A program made the position numbers and the translations under genes. Of a DNA stretch of 64,000 nt, positions 55,008 to 62,394 are shown piece after piece; position 1 is the first letter of the stretch, and each line of letters begins with the position of its first letter. The stretch spans positions 1 through 64,000 of the forward strand of contig NZ_CAJPVG010000005.1 in the NCBI RefSeq assembly GCF_905397375.1, read 5' to 3'. The stretch is from Ralstonia mannitolilytica (GTDB lineage Bacteria; Pseudomonadota; Gammaproteobacteria; Burkholderiales; Burkholderiaceae). A model generated the notes under the pieces. It was not told the DNA's origin. It made no database searches and saw only the letters and a list, made by a program, of their open reading frames with translations.

Positions 55008-55982
55008 TTAGCTATATGCCTTGACCCATTTTTCAACCAAATCACGGTGCTTGGATTGGGTTGATCGAGATAAGCCAAATTTTTCAAGTTGGACCATGGT
55101 AAAAGATCTACCTGCTTGCTTGGCTCTATGGATGGCCAACTTGATCTTCTCTTCTACTTTCTGCGTTCGTTTCTCATGGCTATAAGTAGCTCCTTCTCGC
55201 TGCTTTTCTTGCAGAAGCATACCTTCAGGAAGGTCCATAACTCCTCTATTCTTGAAATAGTCACCTTTATGCCTCCAAGTCCAGTCAGCGATAGACCTCG
55301 CTGTTGATAGAACTTCCTTGGCGGGCAACATACCTCCCGGTAGATCAAAGAACTCTTGATTAACCTCATGAGCCTTGAAAATAACCTGCTCGAAAAAATC
55401 AGAATAAGAGCGATTCATTTTCACCGCCATGTATGCCCATAGCCTTACGGTGTCAAATAGAGTGGAGTTTCGCCCCTCTATGTTCCAGGCAAGGTCTATT
55501 CTCTTGCGAGCAGGAGTAAGGTCGACATATTCCCCAAAATCAGCTAAATCGTAGCTGACCTTGTGAATGATGGTGCACCAGTAGGTATGTAGTGGATTCC
55601 TGGTGAACTTGCCTACATAGGCAGGATCAGCACCGGGTATAGCATGAGTCAAGGCACTATCTACGTTCTCATAGAAGCGCTTTGGGTGGGCTCTCCCCGC
55701 TTCCGTGAAGATAACGGGGGTTTTCAGTTCCCAAAGATAGTGGCTATGAGTTGTGGCTGGATTGACGGTTACGATAGTAGGTGGTGGAAGCCCCAAATCC
55801 TCCCATAGATAGGCACTACCGGGCTTGTCTACGTCTATAACAATGTACTTCCTGTAAATCTGGTTGTGTTCAATATACCTGAAACCAAGGGCACTATTCT
55901 TTGACCTGAATTTAGTTCCCTCTTCAAAGGAATCGGTGCTTCTAATTTTCTCTGGCAAGCTTAAAACAAACTCTTCAATCAT
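55008..55982 (-). CDS. rep: ColE2-family plasmid replication initiator Rep
   Basis: A 324-residue protein. FRYIEHNQIYRKYIVIDVDKPGSAYLWEDLGLPPPTIVTVNP (in consecutive parts), THSHYLWELKTPV and YVGKFTRNPLHTYW match the Replicase domain of ColE2-type Rep proteins, which prime replication at the origin. The downstream half (about 190-260) fits the PriCT_1 region, and the C-terminal basic part (EKIKLAIHRAKQAGRSFTMVQLEKFGLSRST) is helix-turn-helix-like and should bind the origin. GGAG lies seven bases before the ATG. Expression is probably controlled by an antisense RNA to its leader. Confidence 0.85.
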   Translation of the reverse strand: MIEEFVLSLPEKIRSTDSFEEGTKFRSKNSALGFRYIEHNQIYRKYIVIDVDKPGSAYLWEDLGLPPPTIVTVNPATTHSHYLWELKTPVIFTEAGRAHPKRFYENVDSALTHAIPGADPAYVGKFTRNPLHTYWCTIIHKVSYDLADFGEYVDLTPARKRIDLAWNIEGRNSTLFDTVRLWAYMAVKMNRSYSDFFEQVIFKAHEVNQEFFDLPGGMLPAKEVLSTARSIADWTWRHKGDYFKNRGVMDLPEGMLLQEKQREGATYSHEKRTQKVEEKIKLAIHRAKQAGRSFTMVQLEKFGLSRSTQSKHRDLVEKWVKAYS

Positions 55983-56031
55983 AAATTCTCCAATCGTTTT
56001 GACTGATTGAAGAATCTATGGATTCAGATAC

Positions 56032-56059
56032 TTGACAATTTCTTTGAAATACGTAATAT
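56032..56059 (+). promoter_or_regulatory. Promoter of the antisense RNA
   Basis: TTGACA (56032-56037), 16-base spacer, TAATAT (56054-56059), reading right, opposite to rep. Transcription should start near 56066. No protein gene is close enough to be its target. Confidence 0.65.
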
Positions 56060-56065
56060 TGTTTA

Positions 56066-56146
56066 TCGTAGTATCTGGTTGCCGCTCTGGAAAAGCTAAT
56101 TCTTCAACCAAAATCAAATGCTCAAGTTAACCGCTTGGGCATTTTT
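56066..56146 (+). ncRNA. Antisense copy-number control RNA (RNAI-like)
   Basis: About 80 bases are transcribed opposite to the rep leader. The RNA ends in a ten-base-pair stem (AATGCTCAAG, 56117-56126, with CTTGGGCATT, 56134-56143) with loop TTAACCG and TTT, which is both terminator and contact hairpin. The layout equals ColE2 RNAI, which blocks Rep translation. Prediction from sequence only. Confidence 0.6.
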
Positions 56147-56152
56147 CACTTG

Positions 56153-56181
56153 TACATACGAAATAAAATCCCTCCTGTCAA
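56153..56181 (-). promoter_or_regulatory. Promoter of rep
   Basis: Minus strand: TTGACA (56176-56181), 17-base spacer, TATGTA (56153-56158). The start would be near 56146, giving a transcript that begins with the antisense target hairpin. Confidence 0.7.
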
Positions 56182-56199
56182 ATCAAACCGATCAAAAAG

Positions 56200-56234
56200 A
56201 AAAAGCCAGCAAACAAGAAGTGCTGGCTTTTTTT
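56200..56234. terminator. Bidirectional terminator between the rep control region and dotA-like gene
   Basis: AAAAAGCCAGCA (56200-56211) and TGCTGGCTTTTT (56221-56232) form a twelve-base-pair stem. It insulates the replication control region from transcription on either side. Confidence 0.88.
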
Positions 56235-56365
56235 GGTGCTGACACAACAAATTAGCACCGGATGATTATCTAATGCTAACAGGTCCAATTGAGTTGTCAA
56301 CTCCACTTTGACAATTAAAAATTCCCTTGTAACCTATATAGATAAATACAAAAACAAGGGACGAT

Positions 56366-58957
56366 ATGAAGAAAATAACAAGAACAATGATCGCATTGCT
56401 TGCCGCACTACTACCAGGCATGGCAATGGCAGCAAATCTATTTGATGTCCCACAAGGCGATATTTCCATTAAGGTCCTTGGGGCAATCTTTGGGAGTTTG
56501 GTTGACTCTGGCAATGGGGCTTCCGGCTCAGATCCATTATTGAACGGAATCAAGATCTTCAATGGCGGTTGTTTGATTATCGGGGGTATTTTAGCTGCGT
56601 ATACTATATTGGCCGGGACCTTGAACACAGCACATGATGGAGAGATGTTGGGGAAGAAATTTTCATCTGTCTGGATTCCCGTTCGTTATTCAATAGGTAC
56701 AGCCCTCGTCCTTCCCGTAGTCGGTGGTGGTTATTGCGTCATGCAGGCGCTTGTTATGTGGTTGGTTGTTCAAGGTATCGGTTTAGCTGATGGTGTCTGG
56801 TCAGCCTTCATGAGCAATCCTACTTCTTCCGCCAACACCAATATCACTGCACAAAGAGAGAAGATTCTAACCGTAGCAAAGAGTGCTTTCCAAAACTCTG
56901 TTTGCTGGCGTGCCTATGCGAGAGCAATCAGTGAATCAAACTCGATCTTGAAGTGGGGTAAATACAATTACACCATGACACCAACTTCAAAAGGCTATGT
57001 CTATGGTGACAGCACTTCGGTTTGGAATGTTAACGGGTGCGGAGAAGTTAATTACCCTCAACCTATCAAGCGAGACACCACAATAAGCAATAGCCGAATC
57101 CCTTCAACCAATAGCGGATACCTGGGGGATCTTGGAACGATATTTGCCCCTATGGATATAAGCCCTATCAGTCAGGCGCAAAACTCCCAATTGGATATCC
57201 TTGTGAGTTCCATGGATAAATTGGCGGCAAAAGTCATTGCTACAGCCCCAAAGCCAACGGCAGATGGCATGTACGGTGCTTCAATGACACCAAGCGAAGC
57301 TCAGGCTTACTATAACGAGATTGAGGCAGCAACAGATGACTATATAAAAGGAATAAAATCAACAGCCAATGGCTTATCTACCGGTGATGCCTACAGCAAA
57401 ATTCAAGCAACAGCAAACAATCAAGGCTGGATTTTAGCAGGAGCCTGGTTCACCAGAATCATTCAAATGAATGACTCAATCAACAAGGCAGTGAATTCCA
57501 TGCCAACCAGCAAAGCTGGATCAGGGGGTGTGAAAGATAGTGCTATTTTTGGCGACGCAGAAAAGTACATGGCTGCCTCAAATATGGTATTTCGAGCTGC
57601 CCCTAATGCACCAAGCGCAACCTCTCCCGATACCAATTCTGATTCGAACAATACAACTGGCGTAGAGCAATCAGACAAAGTGGGGGAAATTGAAGCAGTA
57701 GTCACCTCATGGCTTACCACTATCAATCTCTATGAATTGAAGAACGATTCACGCCACCCTCTTATCATCATGAATGAGCTTGGCAATAGATTGGTGGCAC
57801 TATGCTTCTCAATTATGGGTGGTTTGGTCGGATTGGTCACACTAGGCAGCTTCATAGGAAAATTCTTTGGTGCTGCTGGGGCTATCAACAACGCAATAGG
57901 AATCATGAGTTGGTTTGTGGACGTTCCAGTGAAAATTCTCATGGGAACAGCCATGATGACTTCCTACATACTACCCAACATGCCTTTCATAATTTGGATA
58001 GGCTGTATTACAGGCTGGGTATTGTTGGTAATCGAAGCGATTATTGCAGCGCCTCTATGGGCAATCATGCACCTTCATCCAAATGGCGATGATCTAACAG
58101 GTCGCGGTGGTAACGGGTACTCCTTAGTTCTGTCATTGCTTCTTAGACCAGTGCTTATGGTGTTTGGTATGGAAGCTGCAATTATCATTTCTTCCGTCAT
58201 TGGTGAGTTTATCAACAAGACCTTCTTTGAAGTGTTCGCTCAGAATACAGGAACCTTCACAGGCTGGTCGGCTATTACAGCCCTAGCAATGGGCACCGTC
58301 GCCTACTGCATCATAATGTTCATTTTCATTCGTAAGTGCTTTGGAATCATTCACCAACTTCCTGATCAGTTATTACAGTGGTTAGGTGGGCCTACAGGTT
58401 CTGCTCTAGGACAGTTCGCAGGTGAATTCTCTGGTGCCGCTGATAAAGGCAGTGCTGCTGGAAGTGCGGCTGCTGGCTTTGCAACCAGTGGGGCAGGCAA
58501 GTTAGCTGCGGCTGCTGGAAAGAAAGTTGGAGATAAAATAGGAAAGGAATTCAATGACCGTGCTAATGATGTTGCCAGAGAAGATGAGGGGTTTAAGGCA
58601 GAGAATGGTGCTAATGCTTTAGCAAAGCGAAACAGCAACAAATCTATGCGTCCAAACGTTGATCTAAATGCCACCTTCAAAGATAACTGGTCTGCATTCA
58701 AGAGGGCTGAAACCAATAGGGAAGCATACAACGAGGCCTTTGATAAGGTAGGTTCAAGCTCACCTGATAAGGAAGCGGCTCAAAATGAGTTTGCTGATCT
58801 ATTCAGCAAATCAGAGCAAGACAACCATAGAGCCTATGGAGGCTCTGCTATTAAAGCAGCAGGTAGGATCGGTGAGAAGCTTGTAAAGCAGAACTTGGAC
58901 CGAAATCTAAGCAATAACCCAGACAACGAACTTCCACCAGAGAAGAAACCCGATTAA
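56366..58957 (+). CDS. DotA/TraY-family membrane protein
   Basis: An 863-residue protein. A signal peptide (MKKITRTMIALLAALLPGMAMA) is followed by GSLVDSGNGASGSDPLLNGI, a hydrophobic helix, and TILAGTLNTAHDGEMLGKKFSSVWIPVRYSIGTALVLPVVGGGY (in parts), typical of DotA/TraY, the polytopic inner-membrane component of type IVB secretion/IncI conjugation. Residues about 150-440 form a Ser/Thr/Asn-rich periplasmic region. Helices resume near residue 470 and the C-terminal 170 residues are hydrophilic and Ala/Lys/Asn-rich. It has its own terminator and no other Dot/Tra gene is in view. Confidence 0.82.
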   Translation: MKKITRTMIALLAALLPGMAMAANLFDVPQGDISIKVLGAIFGSLVDSGNGASGSDPLLNGIKIFNGGCLIIGGILAAYTILAGTLNTAHDGEMLGKKFSSVWIPVRYSIGTALVLPVVGGGYCVMQALVMWLVVQGIGLADGVWSAFMSNPTSSANTNITAQREKILTVAKSAFQNSVCWRAYARAISESNSILKWGKYNYTMTPTSKGYVYGDSTSVWNVNGCGEVNYPQPIKRDTTISNSRIPSTNSGYLGDLGTIFAPMDISPISQAQNSQLDILVSSMDKLAAKVIATAPKPTADGMYGASMTPSEAQAYYNEIEAATDDYIKGIKSTANGLSTGDAYSKIQATANNQGWILAGAWFTRIIQMNDSINKAVNSMPTSKAGSGGVKDSAIFGDAEKYMAASNMVFRAAPNAPSATSPDTNSDSNNTTGVEQSDKVGEIEAVVTSWLTTINLYELKNDSRHPLIIMNELGNRLVALCFSIMGGLVGLVTLGSFIGKFFGAAGAINNAIGIMSWFVDVPVKILMGTAMMTSYILPNMPFIIWIGCITGWVLLVIEAIIAAPLWAIMHLHPNGDDLTGRGGNGYSLVLSLLLRPVLMVFGMEAAIIISSVIGEFINKTFFEVFAQNTGTFTGWSAITALAMGTVAYCIIMFIFIRKCFGIIHQLPDQLLQWLGGPTGSALGQFAGEFSGAADKGSAAGSAAAGFATSGAGKLAAAAGKKVGDKIGKEFNDRANDVAREDEGFKAENGANALAKRNSNKSMRPNVDLNATFKDNWSAFKRAETNREAYNEAFDKVGSSSPDKEAAQNEFADLFSKSEQDNHRAYGGSAIKAAGRIGEKLVKQNLDRNLSNNPDNELPPEKKPD

Positions 58958-58959
58958 AC

Positions 58960-58985
58960 AAAAAGCACCCAATTGGGTGCTTTTT
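58960..58985 (+). terminator. Terminator after the dotA-like gene, GCACCC type
   Basis: AAAAAGCACCC (58960-58970), AATT loop, GGGTGCTTTTT (58975-58985). Two bases past the stop. Confidence 0.9.
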
Positions 58986-58989
58986 CCTC

Positions 58990-59017
58990 TTGACAAATCA
59001 GATACGAGTGTTATCTG
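58990..59017 (+). promoter_or_regulatory. Promoter of the 59042 gene
   Basis: TTGACA (58990-58995), 16-base spacer, TATCTG (59012-59017). It lies directly after the terminator of the dotA-like gene, so the next gene is independently transcribed. Confidence 0.45.
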
Positions 59018-59041
59018 TTAAATGTCAATAGGGAAATTGAA

Positions 59042-59284
59042 ATGATCGAAAGAAAGACTAATGTTGTTATGGGAATGCTTCATTCGTTCGCTTTGGAGGC
59101 AACGCGAATGAAGGCAATCGAAATGATAGCCAACGCCCAATGCGTTCAGGAGGAAGAGCGAATTGATATTGAGGCGATCAAAAAAACAGCAAATGAATTT
59201 CTATCGGAGTTGGAAAAAATCCCATTCACCTCAAGAGATATCGAGTTGTTGTTTTATCAAGGGCGCTCAGGCGGCCCTATTTGA
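59042..59284 (+). CDS. Unknown small helical protein
   Basis: An 80-residue protein of unknown family, mostly alpha-helical and charged (ALEATRMKAIEMIANAQCVQEEERIDIEAIKKTANEFLSELEK in segments). It has no membrane helix. AGGGA lies ten bases before the ATG. It is convergent with the XRE-linked small gene, meeting it end to end. Confidence 0.55.
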   Translation: MIERKTNVVMGMLHSFALEATRMKAIEMIANAQCVQEEERIDIEAIKKTANEFLSELEKIPFTSRDIELLFYQGRSGGPI

Positions 59285-59476
59285 TTAAATTTCCTTTTGG
59301 GCGTTTTGAATTATCTTCGTTATTTCGCTTAGAACCTCGTTGACAACGGCAAATTTCCCATTGGCCTTTGCGGCGGTGTTTTGCCAACTACCGGACTCAC
59401 AAGAGATCGTTACGGTGTCGCCCTCCCTAGGGGTTACGGAAACAGTGTTCTGAACTTCGTTGAATTCAATTTTCAT
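59285..59476 (-). CDS. Unknown small protein downstream of xre
   Basis: A 63-residue protein of unknown family with beta-rich N-terminus (MKIEFNEVQNTVSVTPREG, then DTVTISCESGSW) and a helical end (VVNEVLSEITKIIQNAQKEI). GAGG lies eight bases before the ATG. It starts ten bases after the XRE gene, so the two are one operon. A toxin-antitoxin or inducer role is possible but nothing in the sequence shows it. Confidence 0.6.
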   Translation of the reverse strand: MKIEFNEVQNTVSVTPREGDTVTISCESGSWQNTAAKANGKFAVVNEVLSEITKIIQNAQKEI

Positions 59477-59486
59477 ATCGGCGTCC

Positions 59487-59708
59487 TCAAATTTTCTTGA
59501 TTACCTGTTCGCTTGGTGTGCTGCATGCCTCACACCATTCTACAAACTCTAGCACGTCCAGGTACTGCTCACCACGCTCCACCTTGGACACGTAGCTCTG
59601 CCCCTTGCCGAGCTTTTCAGCAAGTTGTACTTGGGTCAGGCCAGCCTCACGGCGCACCTTCCTGAGCACCCTGCGGACAGCCTCATAGCGTCGACCATAG
59701 ATCATCAA
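59487..59708 (-). CDS. XRE-family transcriptional regulator
   Basis: A 73-residue one-domain regulator. LRKVRREAGLTQVQLAEKLGKGQSYVSKVERGEQYLDVLEF is the Cro/C1 helix-turn-helix (recognition helix QSYVSKVERG), broken here only by quotation. The start is ATG 59708 or the next Met. Three ATAGTC half-sites lie in the 50 bases upstream, suggesting autoregulation and control of the divergent membrane-protein gene. Confidence 0.85.
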   Translation of the reverse strand: MMIYGRRYEAVRRVLRKVRREAGLTQVQLAEKLGKGQSYVSKVERGEQYLDVLEFVEWCEACSTPSEQVIKKI

Positions 59709-59716
59709 CCCATGCT

Positions 59717-59750
59717 ATAGTCTGAACTAGAATAGTCGATTTGAGACTAT
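59717..59750. promoter_or_regulatory. Likely XRE operator (ATAGTC half-sites)
   Basis: ATAGTC at 59717-59722 and 59732-59737, and inverted GACTAT at 59745-59750. The second and third form an inverted pair seven bases apart, the first and second a direct pair with 15-base period. They lie between the XRE gene and the divergent 59834 gene. Confidence 0.6.
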
Positions 59751-59833
59751 TTGCGGTGCCGCTAGGTGCGTTGGGAGAGTATTGACATGCGCAATTTGTT
59801 TTCTTACCTCATGAGTAAAGGTAGGAGAACTTT

Positions 59834-60172
59834 ATGGACGATTGGGAAGAGCGATTGATTGATTGGTTGCTGGATAAAGCTGCCTGGTGGATCAAGGTCG
59901 TTATTACGGCATTGTGTATTTCGTGGTTTGCATGCGGAGTTTCGATTGCTGCCTTTGGGGCTCTAGCACTGCTGACTTCTAATAAGGGGGTGGATTTTTC
60001 CGCATGCGGCTTCCTTCTAGGTGGCTTGGGATCAGCAGCCTTCGTGCTTATTTTTCTTTTTAGAACATGGGCTGGTTATTGGCCCTTCTATACGATCTGG
60101 AAAGAGAAGAGGAAGATCAGAGCCAAGAATTTTCTGCCAGTCGCCAAGAGAGAAAACTCAGATCAAGTCTAA
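59834..60172 (+). CDS. Small two-helix membrane protein
   Basis: A 112-residue inner-membrane protein of unknown family. Two hydrophobic segments, WWIKVVITALCISWFACGVSI and CGFLLGGLGSAAFVLIFLF, lie between an acidic N-terminus (MDDWEERLIDWLLDKA) and a basic C-terminus (EKRKIRAKNF), so both ends are probably cytoplasmic. AGGAG lies ten bases before the ATG. It is divergent from the XRE gene and could be its target. Confidence 0.6.
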   Translation: MDDWEERLIDWLLDKAAWWIKVVITALCISWFACGVSIAAFGALALLTSNKGVDFSACGFLLGGLGSAAFVLIFLFRTWAGYWPFYTIWKEKRKIRAKNFLPVAKRENSDQV

Positions 60173-60192
60173 ATATTTGATTTTTTTGGAAA

Positions 60193-60210
60193 TGTACGCT
60201 AGCGTACAAT
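60193..60210 (+). promoter_or_regulatory. Perfect 16-base palindrome overlapping a -10 box
   Basis: TGTACGCTAGCGTACA (60193-60208) is fully self-complementary, and TACAAT (60205-60210) overlaps its right edge as a -10 box for the gene at 60236. A dimeric repressor bound here would block transcription. No gene in the window is known to bind it. Confidence 0.6.
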
Positions 60211-60235
60211 TAACACTTGACAAAAAGGTCTAATT

Positions 60236-60712
60236 ATGAGTGATTTCTTGAATTATACTGCTGGCTTGCATGCCTTGGAGAAAATAGGCGAACAAGGACG
60301 TGCCATTGATAAACAGAATCGCGCCCTTCGTGAAGCCAATGATGATCTCCACCGTGCCAAATATAACGAAGATATTTCACGCATTGAGGCTGATCGCATA
60401 AAGAAAGAGAATAACGAGTACAAGGCTCTGCTATCCAAGCCCTTCGCTGAAATTGCGGCCAAAGATGGGCGTTTCAAAGAGAACTACGAAAAGCAACAGG
60501 AGTTGTTGGCAGCATGGATTGTTTCCCAGCGTGCTTTCAAAGAGGTGGCCATGAAATACGGTCAAGCCATGGGGAAATCCAGTGAAGAGGTCCTTTCCGA
60601 ATTTCAGGCAGCCAAAGAGACTGTGCTCAATGATCAGTCTAACTTCGGTAATACTGTGGACGAAACCGAGAAGAAGGCCTACAAGCGCTATCTGGACAAA
60701 GAGCAAGGATAA
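60236..60712 (+). CDS. Coiled-coil protein, paralog family member 1
   Basis: A 158-residue soluble helical protein. It shares with the proteins at 62395-63081 and 63364-63942 an N-terminal LHALEK-GE pattern, a coiled coil (QNRALREANDDLHRAKYNED), the segment SKPFAEIAAKDGRFKENYEK, and SQRAFKEVAMKYGQAMGKSSEEV with a closing NFGNTVDETEKKAYKRY. Function unknown. The palindrome operator lies just upstream and a TTG-started gene follows four bases after. Confidence 0.65.
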   Translation: MSDFLNYTAGLHALEKIGEQGRAIDKQNRALREANDDLHRAKYNEDISRIEADRIKKENNEYKALLSKPFAEIAAKDGRFKENYEKQQELLAAWIVSQRAFKEVAMKYGQAMGKSSEEVLSEFQAAKETVLNDQSNFGNTVDETEKKAYKRYLDKEQG

Positions 60713-60716
60713 CGAA

Positions 60717-60854
60717 TTGGAAGACAACCAAACTGAACCACCTCCCCCAGATCAAGCATGGGAAGCATTGCTCAGCACACCAGAAAGCGAAATTTTCCTA
60801 AATTATGAAATTGAAAAAGCAAAGCAGTTTATTGATAACCCGTCGAAACAATAA
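60717..60854 (+). CDS. Very small unknown protein, TTG start
   Basis: A 45-residue peptide (LEDNQTEPPPPDQAWEALL, then STPESEIFLNYEIEKAKQF). TTG 60717 has AAGGA seven bases upstream and lies four bases after the previous stop; no ATG gives a sensible start. The frame ends at a stop embedded in the terminator stem. Probably translated with the upstream paralog; role unknown. Confidence 0.5.
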   Translation: MEDNQTEPPPPDQAWEALLSTPESEIFLNYEIEKAKQFIDNPSKQ

Positions 60855-60875
60855 AAGCACCTTTTGGTGCTTTTT
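60853..60875 (+). terminator. Terminator, GCACC type
   Basis: AAAAGCACC (60853-60861), TTTT loop, GGTGCTTTTT (60866-60875). Same family as the other element terminators, one base pair shorter. Confidence 0.85.
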
Positions 60876-60991
60876 CTATTTCGGGAAGGGTTTTTGTCAA
60901 CTATAAAAAGTTACAGTTGACTTTTCTGCCACCACTGATGCAGCATTACTTTGTCGTTACAATCCAAATACCTCTTCATGTCGAGATACCA

Positions 60992-61855
60992 ATGAAAACA
61001 GAGGCATACGTAGAACACGGGAAATGGGTTACTGACCATATCGCACCTATCAATGCGATCATGACTATATCCACAGCTATCCTCATACCTATCCTAGACT
61101 TCTTGCGCCCCTACTTTCCCTACATTGGTTATGTGGCCGGCCTAGCAGTGCTTGTGTTCCTCGCACTGCTGATCATGAAGGTGCTGGGGTTTCCAAAGGA
61201 GCGCCAGCTACATTCCAGTATTGTCCTCTGCTCTGGTGTATGTGCAGCAGCTTTTAGTGTAGGGGCTATTGCCAGTGCTCGCCATGCTGATCAAGGCGGG
61301 GCAATAGCAGCCAGTGCTCCTTGGGCCGCGCAGCTCCAACAGACCTTGTTGGATATCAAGAATGGCAAGAGTGACGATCCTCGTGTGGAACTCAAAAACA
61401 TAGGTGTGGAGTGGAAATCAGGAAACCTACTACAAGCCTCCAAGGACGGAGATTTGCGTGTAGTTGAGTTGTTCCTGAAAGGTGGTATGCCGGTTTCTGC
61501 TGGCTTCAGTGATGGCGGACAGCTACCGTTTTATGTGATTATGAACAACTATCCGAAGGCGAAGGAACAGTTGGCTCTATTCAAAAAATATGGGGTCGAT
61601 TTGAATGATAAGAATCTTGCTGCCCCATATAGCCCGCATTTTGTCGCTCCAATGGAAGATTGGAAGCATATCGAAAAGGCTCCAAATCTGTATGCCGTTG
61701 CCAAGATTGAAGGACATGAAGAAATGGCCTCCTACCTTGAAGAACTGGGCGTGCAGACTGATAGCTATCCAGATTGGAAGAAAAAACAAGATTATTACAA
61801 AAGACGGTATAGCAAGTGCTCCGTATTGGGTGGTTGCACAATAGTTGAACCTTAA
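60992..61855 (+). CDS. Membrane protein with ankyrin-like C-terminus
   Basis: A 287-residue protein. Two or three hydrophobic segments lie in residues 20-110 (INAIMTISTAILIPILDF, YIGYVAGLAVLVFLALLIM, IVLCSGVCAAAFSVGAIA), followed by a soluble region. The latter has ankyrin-like text: LLQASKDGDLRVVELFLKGG, YPKAKEQLALFKKYGVDLNDK and AVAKIEGHEEMASYLEELGV. ATG 60992 is preferred to a TTG at 60917 because of GAG spacing. Function unknown; ankyrin repeats suggest protein binding at the membrane. Confidence 0.65.
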   Translation: MKTEAYVEHGKWVTDHIAPINAIMTISTAILIPILDFLRPYFPYIGYVAGLAVLVFLALLIMKVLGFPKERQLHSSIVLCSGVCAAAFSVGAIASARHADQGGAIAASAPWAAQLQQTLLDIKNGKSDDPRVELKNIGVEWKSGNLLQASKDGDLRVVELFLKGGMPVSAGFSDGGQLPFYVIMNNYPKAKEQLALFKKYGVDLNDKNLAAPYSPHFVAPMEDWKHIEKAPNLYAVAKIEGHEEMASYLEELGVQTDSYPDWKKKQDYYKRRYSKCSVLGGCTIVEP

Positions 61856-61927
61856 TCCGTCTTCTCAACAGCAGCAGAAGCTGTAGAATTTTTTACTCAA
61901 CAAAAGCGATCTATATTTGAGGTAGCT

Positions 61928-62326
61928 ATGCAAGTCTACGAGGGAGTGTTAGCAGAGCTTGGGCCCAGTGAGCCCACAAACCGTGGTGGTAGGCGTTACC
62001 TTTCCATAAAGATTGGGAATCATGTCATTAAGAATGTACAGGTAAACCCAATGCTTGACGCCATTCTTCGTGGCGAGGTAAATGCTCGTGGAGACCAGAA
62101 AATCTATGTGGCACGGTATCAATTCAAGAATGCAATAATTGGAATTGAAACCGCAGAAAAGAAAGTTTATAAGCTGAAATTCTCGTGGTTCTGGTGGCTA
62201 ATCTTAGCCGCTTGTGGAGTTGTGCTGACACCCGTCTTGGTAGGTTTCTTGATTTTGTTTTTCGCTATCACGGCATTTCCATTAGGACGAAGCCTTAAAG
62301 AAATCAAGGCGGACTATGAGGTATAA
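61928..62326 (+). CDS. Unknown protein with C-terminal membrane hairpin
   Basis: A 132-residue protein. The first 85 residues are beta-rich and basic (YEGVLAELG, GRRYLSIKIGNHVIKNVQV, QKIYVARYQFKNAIIGIE), and the rest is two hydrophobic helices (FSWFWWLILAACGVVL, LVGFLILFFAITAF) with a short charged tail. GAGG lies eight bases before the ATG. It follows the ankyrin-like gene after 72 bases and ends in a GCACCC terminator. Confidence 0.6.
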   Translation: MQVYEGVLAELGPSEPTNRGGRRYLSIKIGNHVIKNVQVNPMLDAILRGEVNARGDQKIYVARYQFKNAIIGIETAEKKVYKLKFSWFWWLILAACGVVLTPVLVGFLILFFAITAFPLGRSLKEIKADYEV

Positions 62327-62351
62327 AAAAGCACCCATTGGGTGCTTTTTT
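62325..62351 (+). terminator. Terminator, GCACCC type
   Basis: AAAAAAGCACCC (62325-62336), ATT loop, GGGTGCTTTTTT (62340-62351). It includes the stop codon bases of the preceding gene. Confidence 0.9.
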
Positions 62352-62394
62352 ATTGTGGGGGCGGTGATTTATATTGGAAGCCGCGAAACACGCC

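Larger units (their letters stand above)
55983..56146 (-). promoter_or_regulatory. rep mRNA leader with antisense target hairpin
   Basis: The predicted rep transcript starts near 56146. Its first 30 bases fold into the hairpin complementary to the antisense RNA stem (56117-56143), with a seven-base loop CGGTTAA containing TTAA, a YUNR U-turn pattern typical of fast RNA-RNA pairing. The leader is about 164 bases long and ends in GGAG before the ATG. Confidence 0.6.

Noticed and set aside
55089..55369. Small ORFs opposite or inside rep (plus 55089-55307, minus 55154-55369)
   Set aside because: They overlap the well-supported Rep frame and have hydrophobic or random composition without ribosome sites.
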